Origin: Rathayibacter oskolensis
GTDB taxonomy: Bacteria; Actinomycetota; Actinomycetes; Actinomycetales; Microbacteriaceae
NCBI RefSeq assembly: GCF_900177245.1
Contig: NZ_FXBM01000001.1
Coordinates: 620,001 to 684,000 of the forward strand
DNA length: 64,000 nucleotides
Direction of reading: 5' to 3'
The position numbers and the translations under genes are program-made. Below are positions 45,854 to 54,309 of this stretch, one piece after another; position 1 is the stretch's first letter; every line of letters begins with the position of its first letter. The notes beneath the pieces are model-generated. The model had not been told where the DNA came from. It did not search any database and worked only from the letters and a program-made list of their open reading frames with translations.

Positions 45854-47509
45854 TCAGACCGAAGCTGGGGAGGATTCGCCGTTCGGGCCGACGGTGAGGA
45901 GCGGCAGGGCGACCCGGAAGGTGGCGCCGCCTCCCGGAGTCTCGACGACGTCGACGCGACCCTTGTGCGCGCTGACGATGGAGGCGACGATCGCGAGGCC
46001 GAGCCCGCTGCCTCCGGTCTCGCGCGTGCGCGAGGTGTCGGCCCGCCAGAAGCGCTGGAAGATCTTCTCGCGGATCTGCGGCGGGATGCCGTCGCCGTGG
46101 TCGATGACCTCGAGCAGGGCCAGGCGGCGCGAGCGGTCGACGGCGACGCCGATCTCGATCGGAGTGTCCTCCGGCGTGTAGCGGACGGCGTTGCCGATCA
46201 GATTGGTGAGGACCTGGCGGATCTTGTTCTCCTCGGCCATCACCATCGCGGGCACGCCCGGCTCCTCCGGCGCGATGGCCGTCCCGGCGGCGAGCTCCTC
46301 GGCCATGACGCGACGCGGACGACGGCGGAAGCGCGCGAGACGGGCGCCGGCCGCGGCGATCGGCCCGGTCAGACCGGGGGAGGCCATCTCCATCGTCTGC
46401 GTGCTCGCGCCGTCGGGCTCGTCCGACTCGAGGGCGGGCGTCTCGACGGGAGTGTCGTCGCGCGTCTCGACGCCGAAGTCGCGATCCGGCCACGACGCCA
46501 TCGCGTCCATCGCGGCGTCGCGGGCGAGCGGCATGAGGTCGACCGGGGCGAGGGCCAGGGGCTTGGTCTCGTCGAGCCGGGCGAGCTCGAGCAGGTCCTC
46601 GACGAGTCCGCCCATGCGGATCGCCTCCTTCTCGATGCGCTCCATGGCCTGGCCGACGGCCTCGGGAGTCTGGAGCGCCCCCATGCGGTAGAGCTCCGCG
46701 TAGCCGCGGACCGAGACCAGGGGGGTTCGCAGCTCGTGGCTCGCGTCGCCGACGAAGCGGCGCATCTGGTCGATGGTGCGCGCCCGGTCGCGGAAGGCGG
46801 TGTCGATCCGCCCGAGCATCGCGTTGAGGGAGCGGTTGAGACGCCCGACCTCGGTGTTGGGCGTCGTGCCGTCCAGGCGCTGGCTGAAGTCGCCGTCCGC
46901 GATCGCGGCTGCCGTCCGCTCGACCTCGCGGAGAGGGGCGAAGGTGGTCGTCACGAGGAGCCGGGTGAGCATCGCGCCGATGACGACGATCGCGACTCCG
47001 AAGCCGAGGAAGATCGTCAGGTACAGCGTCATGATGTAGTCGACGTTGCGAGTCGACGTCGCCAGCAGCAGCGTGGCGATCTGGTTGCCCTGCGAGTAGG
47101 TCGTCGCGACGACGTGGTACTCGATCTTCCCGTTCGCGCTGTACAGCTGGCGGGCGTCGTCGTCCATCGCCAGAGCCTGCTCGATGGTGAACGTCTCGGG
47201 GAAGACCGGGTCGTTGCTCCCGACGGCTGTCGAGTCCTGCGGATTGCCGGCGGCGTCGTAGAGCGCGCCGATGTACAGGTTGTCGTCGTCGCTGAGCCCG
47301 GCCTCTCCGCTGTTCTTCAGCGCGTCGGCGACGGACTGGGCCTTGATCGTCAGGTCCTTGTCGAGCTGAGCGACGAGCTGGGGCTTCAGCATCGTCATCG
47401 TCCCGATGCCCGAGACGAGGAGTCCGAGGGTCAGGAGCAGGACGGTGACGGCGGTGATCTTGGTGCGCAACGAGATGGAGTTCCACCGCTCGGCCAGACC
47501 CTGGTGCAT
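45854..47509 (-). CDS. Sensor histidine kinase with a long inter-domain insertion
   Basis: 551 residues: two membrane spans (about 19-40 and 160-183) enclosing an extracytoplasmic sensor (41-159), HAMP ('LVTTTFAPLREVERTAAAIADGDFSQRL', in parts), HisKA with His258 ('FVGDASHELRTPL'), and HATPase ('NLIGNAVRYTPED', 'DHGDGIPPQIREKIFQRFWRAD' in parts, 'GGSGLGLAIV'). Unusually, about 70 extra residues (roughly 350-418; Pro/Glu/Asp-rich, then the basic 'ARFRRRPRRV') interrupt the kinase core before the N-box. Similar overall to mycobacterial TcrY. It pairs with the response regulator 69 bp upstream. Confidence 0.9.
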   Translation of the reverse strand: MHQGLAERWNSISLRTKITAVTVLLLTLGLLVSGIGTMTMLKPQLVAQLDKDLTIKAQSVADALKNSGEAGLSDDDNLYIGALYDAAGNPQDSTAVGSNDPVFPETFTIEQALAMDDDARQLYSANGKIEYHVVATTYSQGNQIATLLLATSTRNVDYIMTLYLTIFLGFGVAIVVIGAMLTRLLVTTTFAPLREVERTAAAIADGDFSQRLDGTTPNTEVGRLNRSLNAMLGRIDTAFRDRARTIDQMRRFVGDASHELRTPLVSVRGYAELYRMGALQTPEAVGQAMERIEKEAIRMGGLVEDLLELARLDETKPLALAPVDLMPLARDAAMDAMASWPDRDFGVETRDDTPVETPALESDEPDGASTQTMEMASPGLTGPIAAAGARLARFRRRPRRVMAEELAAGTAIAPEEPGVPAMVMAEENKIRQVLTNLIGNAVRYTPEDTPIEIGVAVDRSRRLALLEVIDHGDGIPPQIREKIFQRFWRADTSRTRETGGSGLGLAIVASIVSAHKGRVDVVETPGGGATFRVALPLLTVGPNGESSPASV

Positions 47510-47578
47510 GGCGGTGGAACTCCCTCGAGATCGTGCGGGCGGTGACGCCTCCGGGGGAGTGCATCACCGGGCCGGAGG

Positions 47579-48268
47579 TCAGACCTTCGCGACCTTCAGC
47601 ATGTATCCGAATCCTCGCTTGGTCTGGATGAGCGATTCCTCCGAATGCGTGTCGAGCTTACGTCGGAGGTAGGAGATGTAGGACTCGACGATGCCCGCAT
47701 CGCCGTTGAAGTCGTACTCCCAGACGTGGTCGAGGATCTGCGCCTTGCTGAGCACCCGGTTCGGGTTCAGCATCAGGTAGCGCAGCAGCTTGAACTCCGT
47801 CGGGCTCAGCTCGACGGGCTCGTCGCCGACGAGGACCTCGTGCGTGTCCTGGTCCATGGTGAGCTCGCCCGCCCGGATGACCGCGTCCTCCTCGGCGTGC
47901 ATCGTGCGCCGCAGGATCGCCTTGATGCGCGCGACGATCTCGTCGAGGCTGAACGGCTTGGTGACGTAGTCGTCACCGCCGACGGTGAGACCGGTGATCT
48001 TGTCCTCGGTGTCGTCCTTGGCGGTGAGGAACAGGATCGGCGACGTGTAGCCGGCGGAGCGCAGGCGCTTCGTGACGCCGAACCCGTTCATGTCGGGCAG
48101 CATCACGTCGAGGATGATGAGGTCCGGCTCCTCCTCGAGGACTGCGGAGATCGCCTGGGCGCCGTTGCCGACTGCGCGCACGGCGAAGCCGGCGAAGCGG
48201 AGGCTCGTGGTGAGCAGGTCGCGGATGTTGGGTTCGTCGTCGACGATGAGAATGCGGGGTCCGTCCAT
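47579..48268 (-). CDS. OmpR-family response regulator (TcrX-like)
   Basis: 229 residues. Receiver with Asp10/Asp11, phospho-acceptor Asp54 ('LIILDVMLPDMNG') and Lys in 'DDYVTKPFS', then a winged helix ('LSPTEFKLLRYLMLNPNRVLSKAQILDHVWEYDFNGDAGIVESYISYLRRKLD', in parts). Partner of the downstream kinase. The ATG at 48268 is preceded by TACTGT with a 5-nt gap, so it is probably leaderless. Confidence 0.92.
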   Translation of the reverse strand: MDGPRILIVDDEPNIRDLLTTSLRFAGFAVRAVGNGAQAISAVLEEEPDLIILDVMLPDMNGFGVTKRLRSAGYTSPILFLTAKDDTEDKITGLTVGGDDYVTKPFSLDEIVARIKAILRRTMHAEEDAVIRAGELTMDQDTHEVLVGDEPVELSPTEFKLLRYLMLNPNRVLSKAQILDHVWEYDFNGDAGIVESYISYLRRKLDTHSEESLIQTKRGFGYMLKVAKV

Positions 48269-48361
48269 GGGGGACAGTATCTGCGCGTCGACTGTGCGAA
48301 GTCTGGGAGTCGGATGCCCGGTCGCTCGGCGGCGGCGTCGTGGTTCCCGAGAGTGCGGCGC

Positions 48362-48610
48362 CTAGGAGGCTCGGCGTCGTCGGACGCCCACGATCAGCAT
48401 CCCGATCATCATGAGGAACGCGATCGGCAGGCCGACGAGGGGGAGGGCGAAGACGAACTGCCACAGTGCGCCGCCGTACTCGCGGACCCCCAGCATCGGC
48501 GCGATCAGGATGGCGAGGAACGCGATCACCACGACGACGATGATGGCGATGAACATGTAGGCGAGCGTCCGCTCCGCGCGTCCGATGCCCGCCGGCTCCT
48601 GTGGCTTCAC
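48362..48610 (-). CDS. Small two-span membrane protein
   Basis: 82 residues with spans at about 17-40 ('LAYMFIAIIVVVVIAFLAILI') and 50-74 ('WQFVFALPLVGLPIAFLMMI'), ending in a basic tail 'GVRRRRAS'. No domain recognised. The GTG at 48610 is supported by TATCCT 6 nt before it (leaderless). It precedes the two-component genes in the same direction but is separated from them by about 90 bp. Confidence 0.75.
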   Translation of the reverse strand: MKPQEPAGIGRAERTLAYMFIAIIVVVVIAFLAILIAPMLGVREYGGALWQFVFALPLVGLPIAFLMMIGMLIVGVRRRRAS

Positions 48611-48678
48611 GGGACAAGGATAGGGCGGCGCGGTGTCGACTAAACTGATGGTCGCTTCATTTCCAGGAGGGGTTCTGC

Positions 48679-49059
48679 ATGCCTACCGGCAAGGTCAAGT
48701 TCTACGACGAGGAGAAGGGCTTCGGCTTCATCAGCACTGATGACGGCCAGGAGGTCTTCCTGCACGCTTCCGCGCTGCCCTCGGGGACCGCGGTGAAGGC
48801 CGGCACTCGCCTCGAGTTCGGCATCGCCGACGGGAAGCGCGGCGCGCAGGCGCTCTCGGCGCGCGTGCTCGATGCGCCCCCGAGCATGGTCAAGCTCAAC
48901 CGCAAGTCGGCCGACGACATGTCGGTGATCGTCGAGGACACCGTCAAGCTGCTCGACGGCATCGGCACCGGCCTCAAGCGCGGACGGTACCCGGACAAGG
49001 CGCACGGGCGCACGATCGCGGCGCTGCTGCGCCGAGTGGCGGACGAGCTGGATGCCTGA
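48679..49059 (+). CDS. Cold-shock-domain protein with C-terminal extension
   Basis: 126 residues. The first 68 form a cold-shock domain (RNP-1 'KGFGFIST', RNP-2 'VFLHASAL'); residues 70-126 are an extra helical domain ('SMVKLNRKSADDMSVIVEDTVKLLDGIG', in parts; 'HGRTIAALLRRVADEL'), typical of the two-domain actinobacterial form. AGGAGGGG lies before the ATG. Overlaps the DUF3027 gene by 8 nt, an arrangement also found in Mycobacterium. Confidence 0.9.
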   Translation: MPTGKVKFYDEEKGFGFISTDDGQEVFLHASALPSGTAVKAGTRLEFGIADGKRGAQALSARVLDAPPSMVKLNRKSADDMSVIVEDTVKLLDGIGTGLKRGRYPDKAHGRTIAALLRRVADELDA

Positions 49060-49837
49060 GGTCGACGAGACGGCAGGCGGCTCCACGCCGCTCGAGACGG
49101 ACGGTCTGATGATGACGTTCTCGGACCGGAGCGTCGACGTCGCCGCCGCCCCGGCCGAGGGCGACCGCGCCGACGAAACTCCCGAGAACGACCTCCCCGC
49201 GGAGGCGACTCCGACCGCCGGGACGTCCGCGGACGACGGCTCCGCGACAGCAGACGGCGACGCGGTCGCCGATCCGGTCGAGCCCGAACCGGTGTACGAG
49301 GTGGATCCGGTGCTCGGCGGTTCGGTGGAGCGTGCGCGAGCGGCGCTCGCCGAGATCACTCCGGTCGAGACGATCGGCGAGCTGGTCGCCACCCTCGCGC
49401 AGGGCGAACACGTCGTCTCGCTGCAGTTCGCGAACCTGGTGCGGGGCTACCCCGGTTGGCTGTGGACGGCGACGCTGTCGCGCATCGACGAGACCGAGGA
49501 CGTGAACGTGCTCGAGGTCGAGCTCCTGCCCGGCGAGGGCGCCGTGCTCGCGCCGGACTGGGTGCCGTGGTCGGTCCGCCTCGCGGACTACACCTCGGCG
49601 CAGGAGGCAGCGGAGAGCGAGTCGGACGACGAGGACGAGGACGACCTCGTCGACGACGAGTTCGACGAGACGGAGGTCCTGGACGCGGACGTGGAGGACT
49701 CGGACGACGACGACGAGGACGACGACGACTCTGAGGACGACGACTCTGACGACGAGGACTCTGACGACGAGGACTCGGATGACGACGACGACCCCGACGA
49801 CTTCGACCCGTCCGACGAGGACGAGCGCGACCGCTGA
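49052..49837 (+). CDS. DUF3027 protein with long acidic tail
   Basis: 261 residues. The central DUF3027-type domain ('GGSVERARAALAEITPVETIGELV' in parts, 'HVVSLQFANLVRGYPGWLWTATLSRI', 'LLPGEGAVLAPDWVPWSVRL') is followed from about residue 185 by an almost pure Asp/Glu/Ser tail of about 75 residues, encoded by short tandem DNA repeats (GACGAGGACTCTGAC-type units at 49730-49780). The tail length is likely to vary between strains. Coupled to the cold-shock gene, which hints at RNA-related work (inference). Confidence 0.85.
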   Translation: MPEVDETAGGSTPLETDGLMMTFSDRSVDVAAAPAEGDRADETPENDLPAEATPTAGTSADDGSATADGDAVADPVEPEPVYEVDPVLGGSVERARAALAEITPVETIGELVATLAQGEHVVSLQFANLVRGYPGWLWTATLSRIDETEDVNVLEVELLPGEGAVLAPDWVPWSVRLADYTSAQEAAESESDDEDEDDLVDDEFDETEVLDADVEDSDDDDEDDDDSEDDDSDDEDSDDEDSDDDDDPDDFDPSDEDERDR

Positions 49838-49934
49838 CCGCCCCGGTCGGTGACCCGCGGGGCGGTCGGGTGATTGTCGACTCCGACGCCGCCGTCGCGG
49901 ATGCCGACGGAGCGCCGCAGATCGGTGCGTCGCG

Positions 49935-50171
49935 TCAGCGCCGGTTCCGGCTGTAGAACAGGCCGATCGTGCCGAGCACGAAGCCGATCACGACGGTCGA
50001 CAGCACGACCGAGGGGACGGCCGCTCCGACGGCGACGGCGATGAGCACGCCGACCAGCGCGAGTGCCCAGGCGATGCAGCCGACCAGCAGGGCGGTGGCG
50101 TCATCGCTCGGGTAGGGCGGCGGGCTCGGGCGACGCTCATCCGGTCTCAGCCACACCCGCATCCGGCTCAC
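49935..50171 (-). CDS. DUF2530 small membrane protein
   Basis: 78 residues with two spans ('TALLVGCIAWALALVGVLIAVAV', 'VVLSTVVIGFVLGTIGLFYSRNRR' in parts), fitting DUF2530. It lies 4 bp downstream of serC in the same direction, so it is in the serC transcript. Function unknown. Confidence 0.8.
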   Translation of the reverse strand: MSRMRVWLRPDERRPSPPPYPSDDATALLVGCIAWALALVGVLIAVAVGAAVPSVVLSTVVIGFVLGTIGLFYSRNRR

Positions 50172-50175
50172 CCGC

Positions 50176-51297
<1,122 letters not shown>

Positions 51298-51418
51298 TTA
51301 ATACTAGGGTTCCCGGCTCGCCCCGCCTTCGAGTGACGAAGGCCGGAGCGCCGTGCGTGCGCTGATTCAGCGCCACGGCGCCCACTAAGGTTGAGCGCGC
51401 CGAGACGGGAAGGCTGAC

Positions 51419-52111
51419 ATGACGGATCTGATCGACACGACCGAGATGTACCTGCGCACGATCCTCGAGCTCGAGGAGGAGAACATCATCCCCCTCCGCG
51501 CACGCATCTCGGAGCGGCTCAGCCACTCGGGTCCGACCGTCTCGCAGACCGTGGGGCGCATGGAGCGCGACGGTCTCGTCGTCGTCTCGGGCGATCGCCA
51601 CCTCGAGCTCACCACGGACGGTCGCCGCAAGGCGATCCACGTCATGCGGAAGCACCGGCTGGCGGAGCGGCTCCTCCACGACGTCATCAAGCTGGACTGG
51701 GAGTTCGTCCACGAGGAGGCATGCCGCTGGGAGCATGTGATGAGCGAGCAGGTGGAGCGCCGCCTCCTCGAGATGCTCGACCACCCCACGGAGTCGCCGT
51801 ACGGCAACCCGATCCCCGGGCTCGACGAACTCGGCGACTCGCCGGCCTCGCGCTTCGCCGACGGAGTCATCAGCCTTCCGCGCTTCGTCGCACGGTCGGC
51901 GGAGCCTCAGCGCGGCGTCGTCCGCCGCCTCGGCGAGCCGGCGCAGGTCGACCCGGAGCTGCTGCTGCAGCTCAAGCAGGCGGGAGTCGTCCCCGGAGCC
52001 GAGGGCGAGTTCTCCGCGCTCAGCGGGTACGTGCTCGCTCGGATCGACGGCGCCGAGGCGGGCATCGAGCTGCCGAACGAGGTCGCGGCGCACATCTTCG
52101 TCATCGTCTGA
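51419..52111 (+). CDS. ideR: Iron-dependent regulator of the DtxR/IdeR family
   Basis: 230 residues. N-terminal winged helix ('LSHSGPTVSQTVGRMERDGLVVV'), the dimerisation and metal-binding domain, and a C-terminal SH3-like domain. Metal ligands sit at exactly the DtxR positions: Met10, Cys102, Glu105, His106 (primary site) and His79, Glu83, His98 (ancillary site). With Cys102 and the SH3 domain it is the iron-sensing type rather than MntR. It represses siderophore and iron-uptake genes when iron is ample; no such genes are in view. Confidence 0.93.
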   Translation: MTDLIDTTEMYLRTILELEEENIIPLRARISERLSHSGPTVSQTVGRMERDGLVVVSGDRHLELTTDGRRKAIHVMRKHRLAERLLHDVIKLDWEFVHEEACRWEHVMSEQVERRLLEMLDHPTESPYGNPIPGLDELGDSPASRFADGVISLPRFVARSAEPQRGVVRRLGEPAQVDPELLLQLKQAGVVPGAEGEFSALSGYVLARIDGAEAGIELPNEVAAHIFVIV

Positions 52112-52186
52112 CCCAGTCCGCCCGGCGTTCCGAGCGCTTTCGAAGCCGGTTCCACGGCGGACCGCAGGTCGCCGTTCGCCGAGAAG

Positions 52187-52334
52187 GTGACAAAACGGTA
52201 ACGGTCGCTTACGCTCTGGGGAGCCCTCCGGCCGAACCTCGGTCGACGGGCACGGTCTCCGACGCCCCCTCGCCCGTCTCGGAGCCCGTGAACTTCGATG
52301 CTTCGCGCATAAGACGGGACAGCTGCCTGGGCTG
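52187..52334 (+). promoter_or_regulatory. Promoter and structured leader of the NlpC/P60 gene
   Basis: GTGACA (52187-52192), a 17-nt spacer and TACGCT (52210-52215) predict a start near 52222 and a leader of about 113 nt. The leader can form CGGGC/GCCCG extended by CTCCGA/TCGGAG (about 52248-52293). Fragments such as GGGGAGCC, GCCGAACC and GACAGCT recall the c-di-AMP (ydaO-type) riboswitch that often precedes cell-wall hydrolase genes in actinobacteria, but the closing stem is not evident. Confidence 0.4.
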
Positions 52335-53282
52335 ATGGGACGTCGGAGGTTCACCCCCTTGCCCCAGAACGACACCCCCGGTTCCCCCGACCGGTTCCGC
52401 TCCACTCACCCGAGTCGCCGCTCCTCCTCCCTCGAGAACCAGCCCCCCGTCATCCGGGCGCGGATCCACGAGGAGGCGCCGGTCGCCCGTCGGGCCGTGC
52501 CCGTCGCGACCGCTCGTCACGCCGACGTGACCGACTTCGTGCCGTCCCCGATCGGCACTCCGCGCAAGCAGCGCGGACGCACGCTCGGCAAGATCGCGAT
52601 CGTCGGCTTCGCGGGCGCTCTCGTCGCCACGATGGCGCTGCCCGCCTATGCCTTCACGCCCGGCAGCGAGGACGACGGACTCTTCGCCGCCTCGCAGGCC
52701 GACCTCCTCCGGCAGGGCGACGCGCAGAGCGTCGACGTCGCGGGGAGCGTCGTGCTGGCCGCGATCGCCCGCGACGGCTTCTCGGCCGAGGCGGCGCCTC
52801 CGCCGCCCGAGCCGGAGCCCGTGGTCGAGCCGGTCGTCGACACGACAGACGTCGAGGCCGCCCGCGCCGAGACCGCCGAGGAGTTCAACTCCTACGACGG
52901 CGCCTCGGCCAGCGAGCTCGCCGCCTCGGCGCCGACCACCGGCTACAGCCTCTCGGCCGTCTTCGGCACTGCGATGCAGTACCAGGGCGTGCCCTACGTC
53001 TTCGGGGGCGCGGATCCCAGCGGCTTCGACTGCTCCGGCCTGGTGATGTACGTCTTCGCGCAGTACGGCATCTCGATGCCGCACTCGGCCGCGGGACAGG
53101 CGGCCATGGGGACGCGGATCCCGGTCTCGGAGGCGCAGCCCGGCGACCTCGTGATCATGCCGGGACACGACGGCTTCTACGCGGGGAACGGCAACATCCT
53201 GCACGCGCCGTACCCGGGAGCGAGCGTCCGCGTGCAGCCGATCTGGACCCCCGACTACTACATCGTCCGCATCGCCGGCTGA
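52335..53282 (+). CDS. NlpC/P60 cell-wall endopeptidase
   Basis: 315 residues. A long basic cytoplasmic N-terminus (1-83), one hydrophobic segment ('GKIAIVGFAGALVATMALPAYAF', about 84-107, a signal anchor or late signal peptide), a Pro/Glu-rich linker ('PPPPEPEPVVEPVVD') and the C-terminal NlpC/P60 domain. Catalytic Cys233 is in 'GFDCSGLVMYVF', His in 'MPGHDGFYAG', and a polar third residue near 'ILHAPYPG'. It cleaves peptidoglycan stem peptides. A terminator follows 20 bp after the stop. Confidence 0.9.
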   Translation: MGRRRFTPLPQNDTPGSPDRFRSTHPSRRSSSLENQPPVIRARIHEEAPVARRAVPVATARHADVTDFVPSPIGTPRKQRGRTLGKIAIVGFAGALVATMALPAYAFTPGSEDDGLFAASQADLLRQGDAQSVDVAGSVVLAAIARDGFSAEAAPPPPEPEPVVEPVVDTTDVEAARAETAEEFNSYDGASASELAASAPTTGYSLSAVFGTAMQYQGVPYVFGGADPSGFDCSGLVMYVFAQYGISMPHSAAGQAAMGTRIPVSEAQPGDLVIMPGHDGFYAGNGNILHAPYPGASVRVQPIWTPDYYIVRIAG

Positions 53283-53302
53283 TCTTCCGCAGTCGAACGT
53301 CG

Positions 53303-53327
53303 AGCCCGTCCCCATCCGGGACGGGCT
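53303..53327 (+). terminator. Terminator of the NlpC/P60 gene
   Basis: AGCCCGTCCC (53303-53312) pairs perfectly with GGGACGGGCT (53318-53327) across a 5-nt loop. Confidence 0.8.
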
Positions 53328-53409
53328 TGACGCGTCTGCGTCACCGCCTCCGGTGTGAACTGCCGGTAACGAATCCCGGCGAATCGCTGGTGTTCCGGGC
53401 CGGAAGGGT

Positions 53410-53652
53410 TAATGTGATCCCAGTCCGCTCGTGGCGAGCGGACCGGTTCGTCGAGGGACGGAGTGCCGGATGGCCGAGCGGAACGGGCACCACTGCGTGG
53501 GGCTCCGTTCGCGCGTGCGGCGGACCGACTCGATCCGAGCGGGGATCCTCTCCGCGTCGGTGCACTCCTCCGACACGCGGATACGACTCCACGACATCAC
53601 GCGCCTGCGCGCCGAGGACTCGAAGGGCGCCGTCATCATGACGGCGCCCTTC
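53410..53652 (+). ncRNA. Candidate non-coding transcription unit
   Basis: Between the NlpC terminator and the HNH gene lie, in order, a -10-like TAATGT (53410-53415), a perfect hairpin GTCCGCTCG-tgg-CGAGCGGAC (53423-53443), about 170 nt without a convincing reading frame, and a very strong terminator-like palindrome with 15-bp arms at 53622-53652. Promoter-hairpin-terminator spacing fits an sRNA of about 230 nt. The -35 is weak and there is no comparative support. Confidence 0.35.
53622..53652 (+). terminator. Strong hairpin upstream of the HNH gene
   Basis: GAAGGGCGCCGTCAT (53622-53636) is the exact reverse complement of 53638-53652, giving a stem of up to 13-14 bp, followed by TTCG. It would terminate transcription before the HNH gene at 53706. 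Confidence 0.75.
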
Positions 53653-53705
53653 TTCGCGTCCGCGGCCGAGTCTCGTGGCGGCGTGCGACAGCCCGGAGGT
53701 CAGTG

Positions 53706-54200
53706 ATGCGCACTTTGGTTCTCAACGCCGGATACGAGCCGCTCGCGGTCGTGTCGTTCAAGCGGGCGCTCGTCCTGCTGATGACCGAGAAGGCGACCAT
53801 CATCGCGGCCGACGACGAGAATCCGGTGCACGGGGCGACCGGAGACTACGTGCGGCCCTCGGTCATCCTGCTCACGCGCTACGTGCGCATCCCGAACTCG
53901 CGCACCGTGCCGGTGTCGCGGCGCGGCGTGCTCCGGCGGGACAACCACCGCTGCGGCTACTGCGGATCGCACGCGAACACGATCGACCACATCCAGCCCA
54001 AGTCGCGCGGCGGCCGGGACACCTGGGAGAACCTGGTCGCCTGCTGCCACCGCTGCAACAACATCAAGAGCGACCGCACGCCGCTCGAGATGGGCTGGCG
54101 CCTGCGCACCGTGCCGCGCGTGCCGCGCGCCGGCTCCTGGCTGGTCCGCGGGGCGGAGCGCACCCAGCCCGAGTGGGACGACTACCTCGTGGCTGCCTGA
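53706..54200 (+). CDS. HNH endonuclease-family protein
   Basis: 164 residues. The N-terminal part ('MRTLVLNAGYEPLAVVSFKRALVLLMTEKA', in parts) is the conserved lead segment of a widespread bacterial HNH family; the HNH domain is 'LRRDNHRCGYCGSHANTIDHIQPKSRGGRDTWENLVACCHRCNNIKSDRTP' (in parts) with two CxxC zinc pairs and the DH...N...H core. The role is unknown; homologues are chromosomal and stable, not obviously part of a defence system. GGAGG precedes the ATG at 53706. Element copy 3 begins at the base after its stop. Confidence 0.9.
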   Translation: MRTLVLNAGYEPLAVVSFKRALVLLMTEKATIIAADDENPVHGATGDYVRPSVILLTRYVRIPNSRTVPVSRRGVLRRDNHRCGYCGSHANTIDHIQPKSRGGRDTWENLVACCHRCNNIKSDRTPLEMGWRLRTVPRVPRAGSWLVRGAERTQPEWDDYLVAA

Positions 54201-54296
54201 CGCGCCGCGGGCGCTCCTCTCGCGGAGTTGTCGTCGGGCGCGATACCGCCGGTATCGCTTCCTCCTCCGCCTTGCGAGAGAAACGCCCGCGACGCG
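54201..54296 (+). repeat. Structured intergenic element, copy 3 (after HNH gene)
   Basis: The outer stem, with internal loops, pairs CGCG / GCGGGCG / CTCTCGC (54201-54223) with GCGAGAG / CGCCCGC / CGCG (54274-54296). The core is GGAGTTGTCGTCGG, the hairpin GCGATACC-GCC-GGTATCGC, then CCTCCTCCGCCTTGC. It fills nearly the whole convergent gap to the phosphoketolase gene, which stops at 54310. Confidence 0.8.
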
Positions 54297-54309
54297 TCAG
54301 CCGTCGTGG

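Noticed and set aside
53460-53540. Sequence resembling a tRNA-Ser start (GGATGGCCGAGCGG)
   Set aside because: No T-loop GGTTCGAATCC, no acceptor complement and no foldable anticodon arm downstream; only the D-arm-like part matches.
53706-54200. HNH gene as part of a phage or defence island
   Set aside because: Codon use equals the neighbours, the family is chromosomal and widespread, and no restriction, toxin or phage genes flank it.
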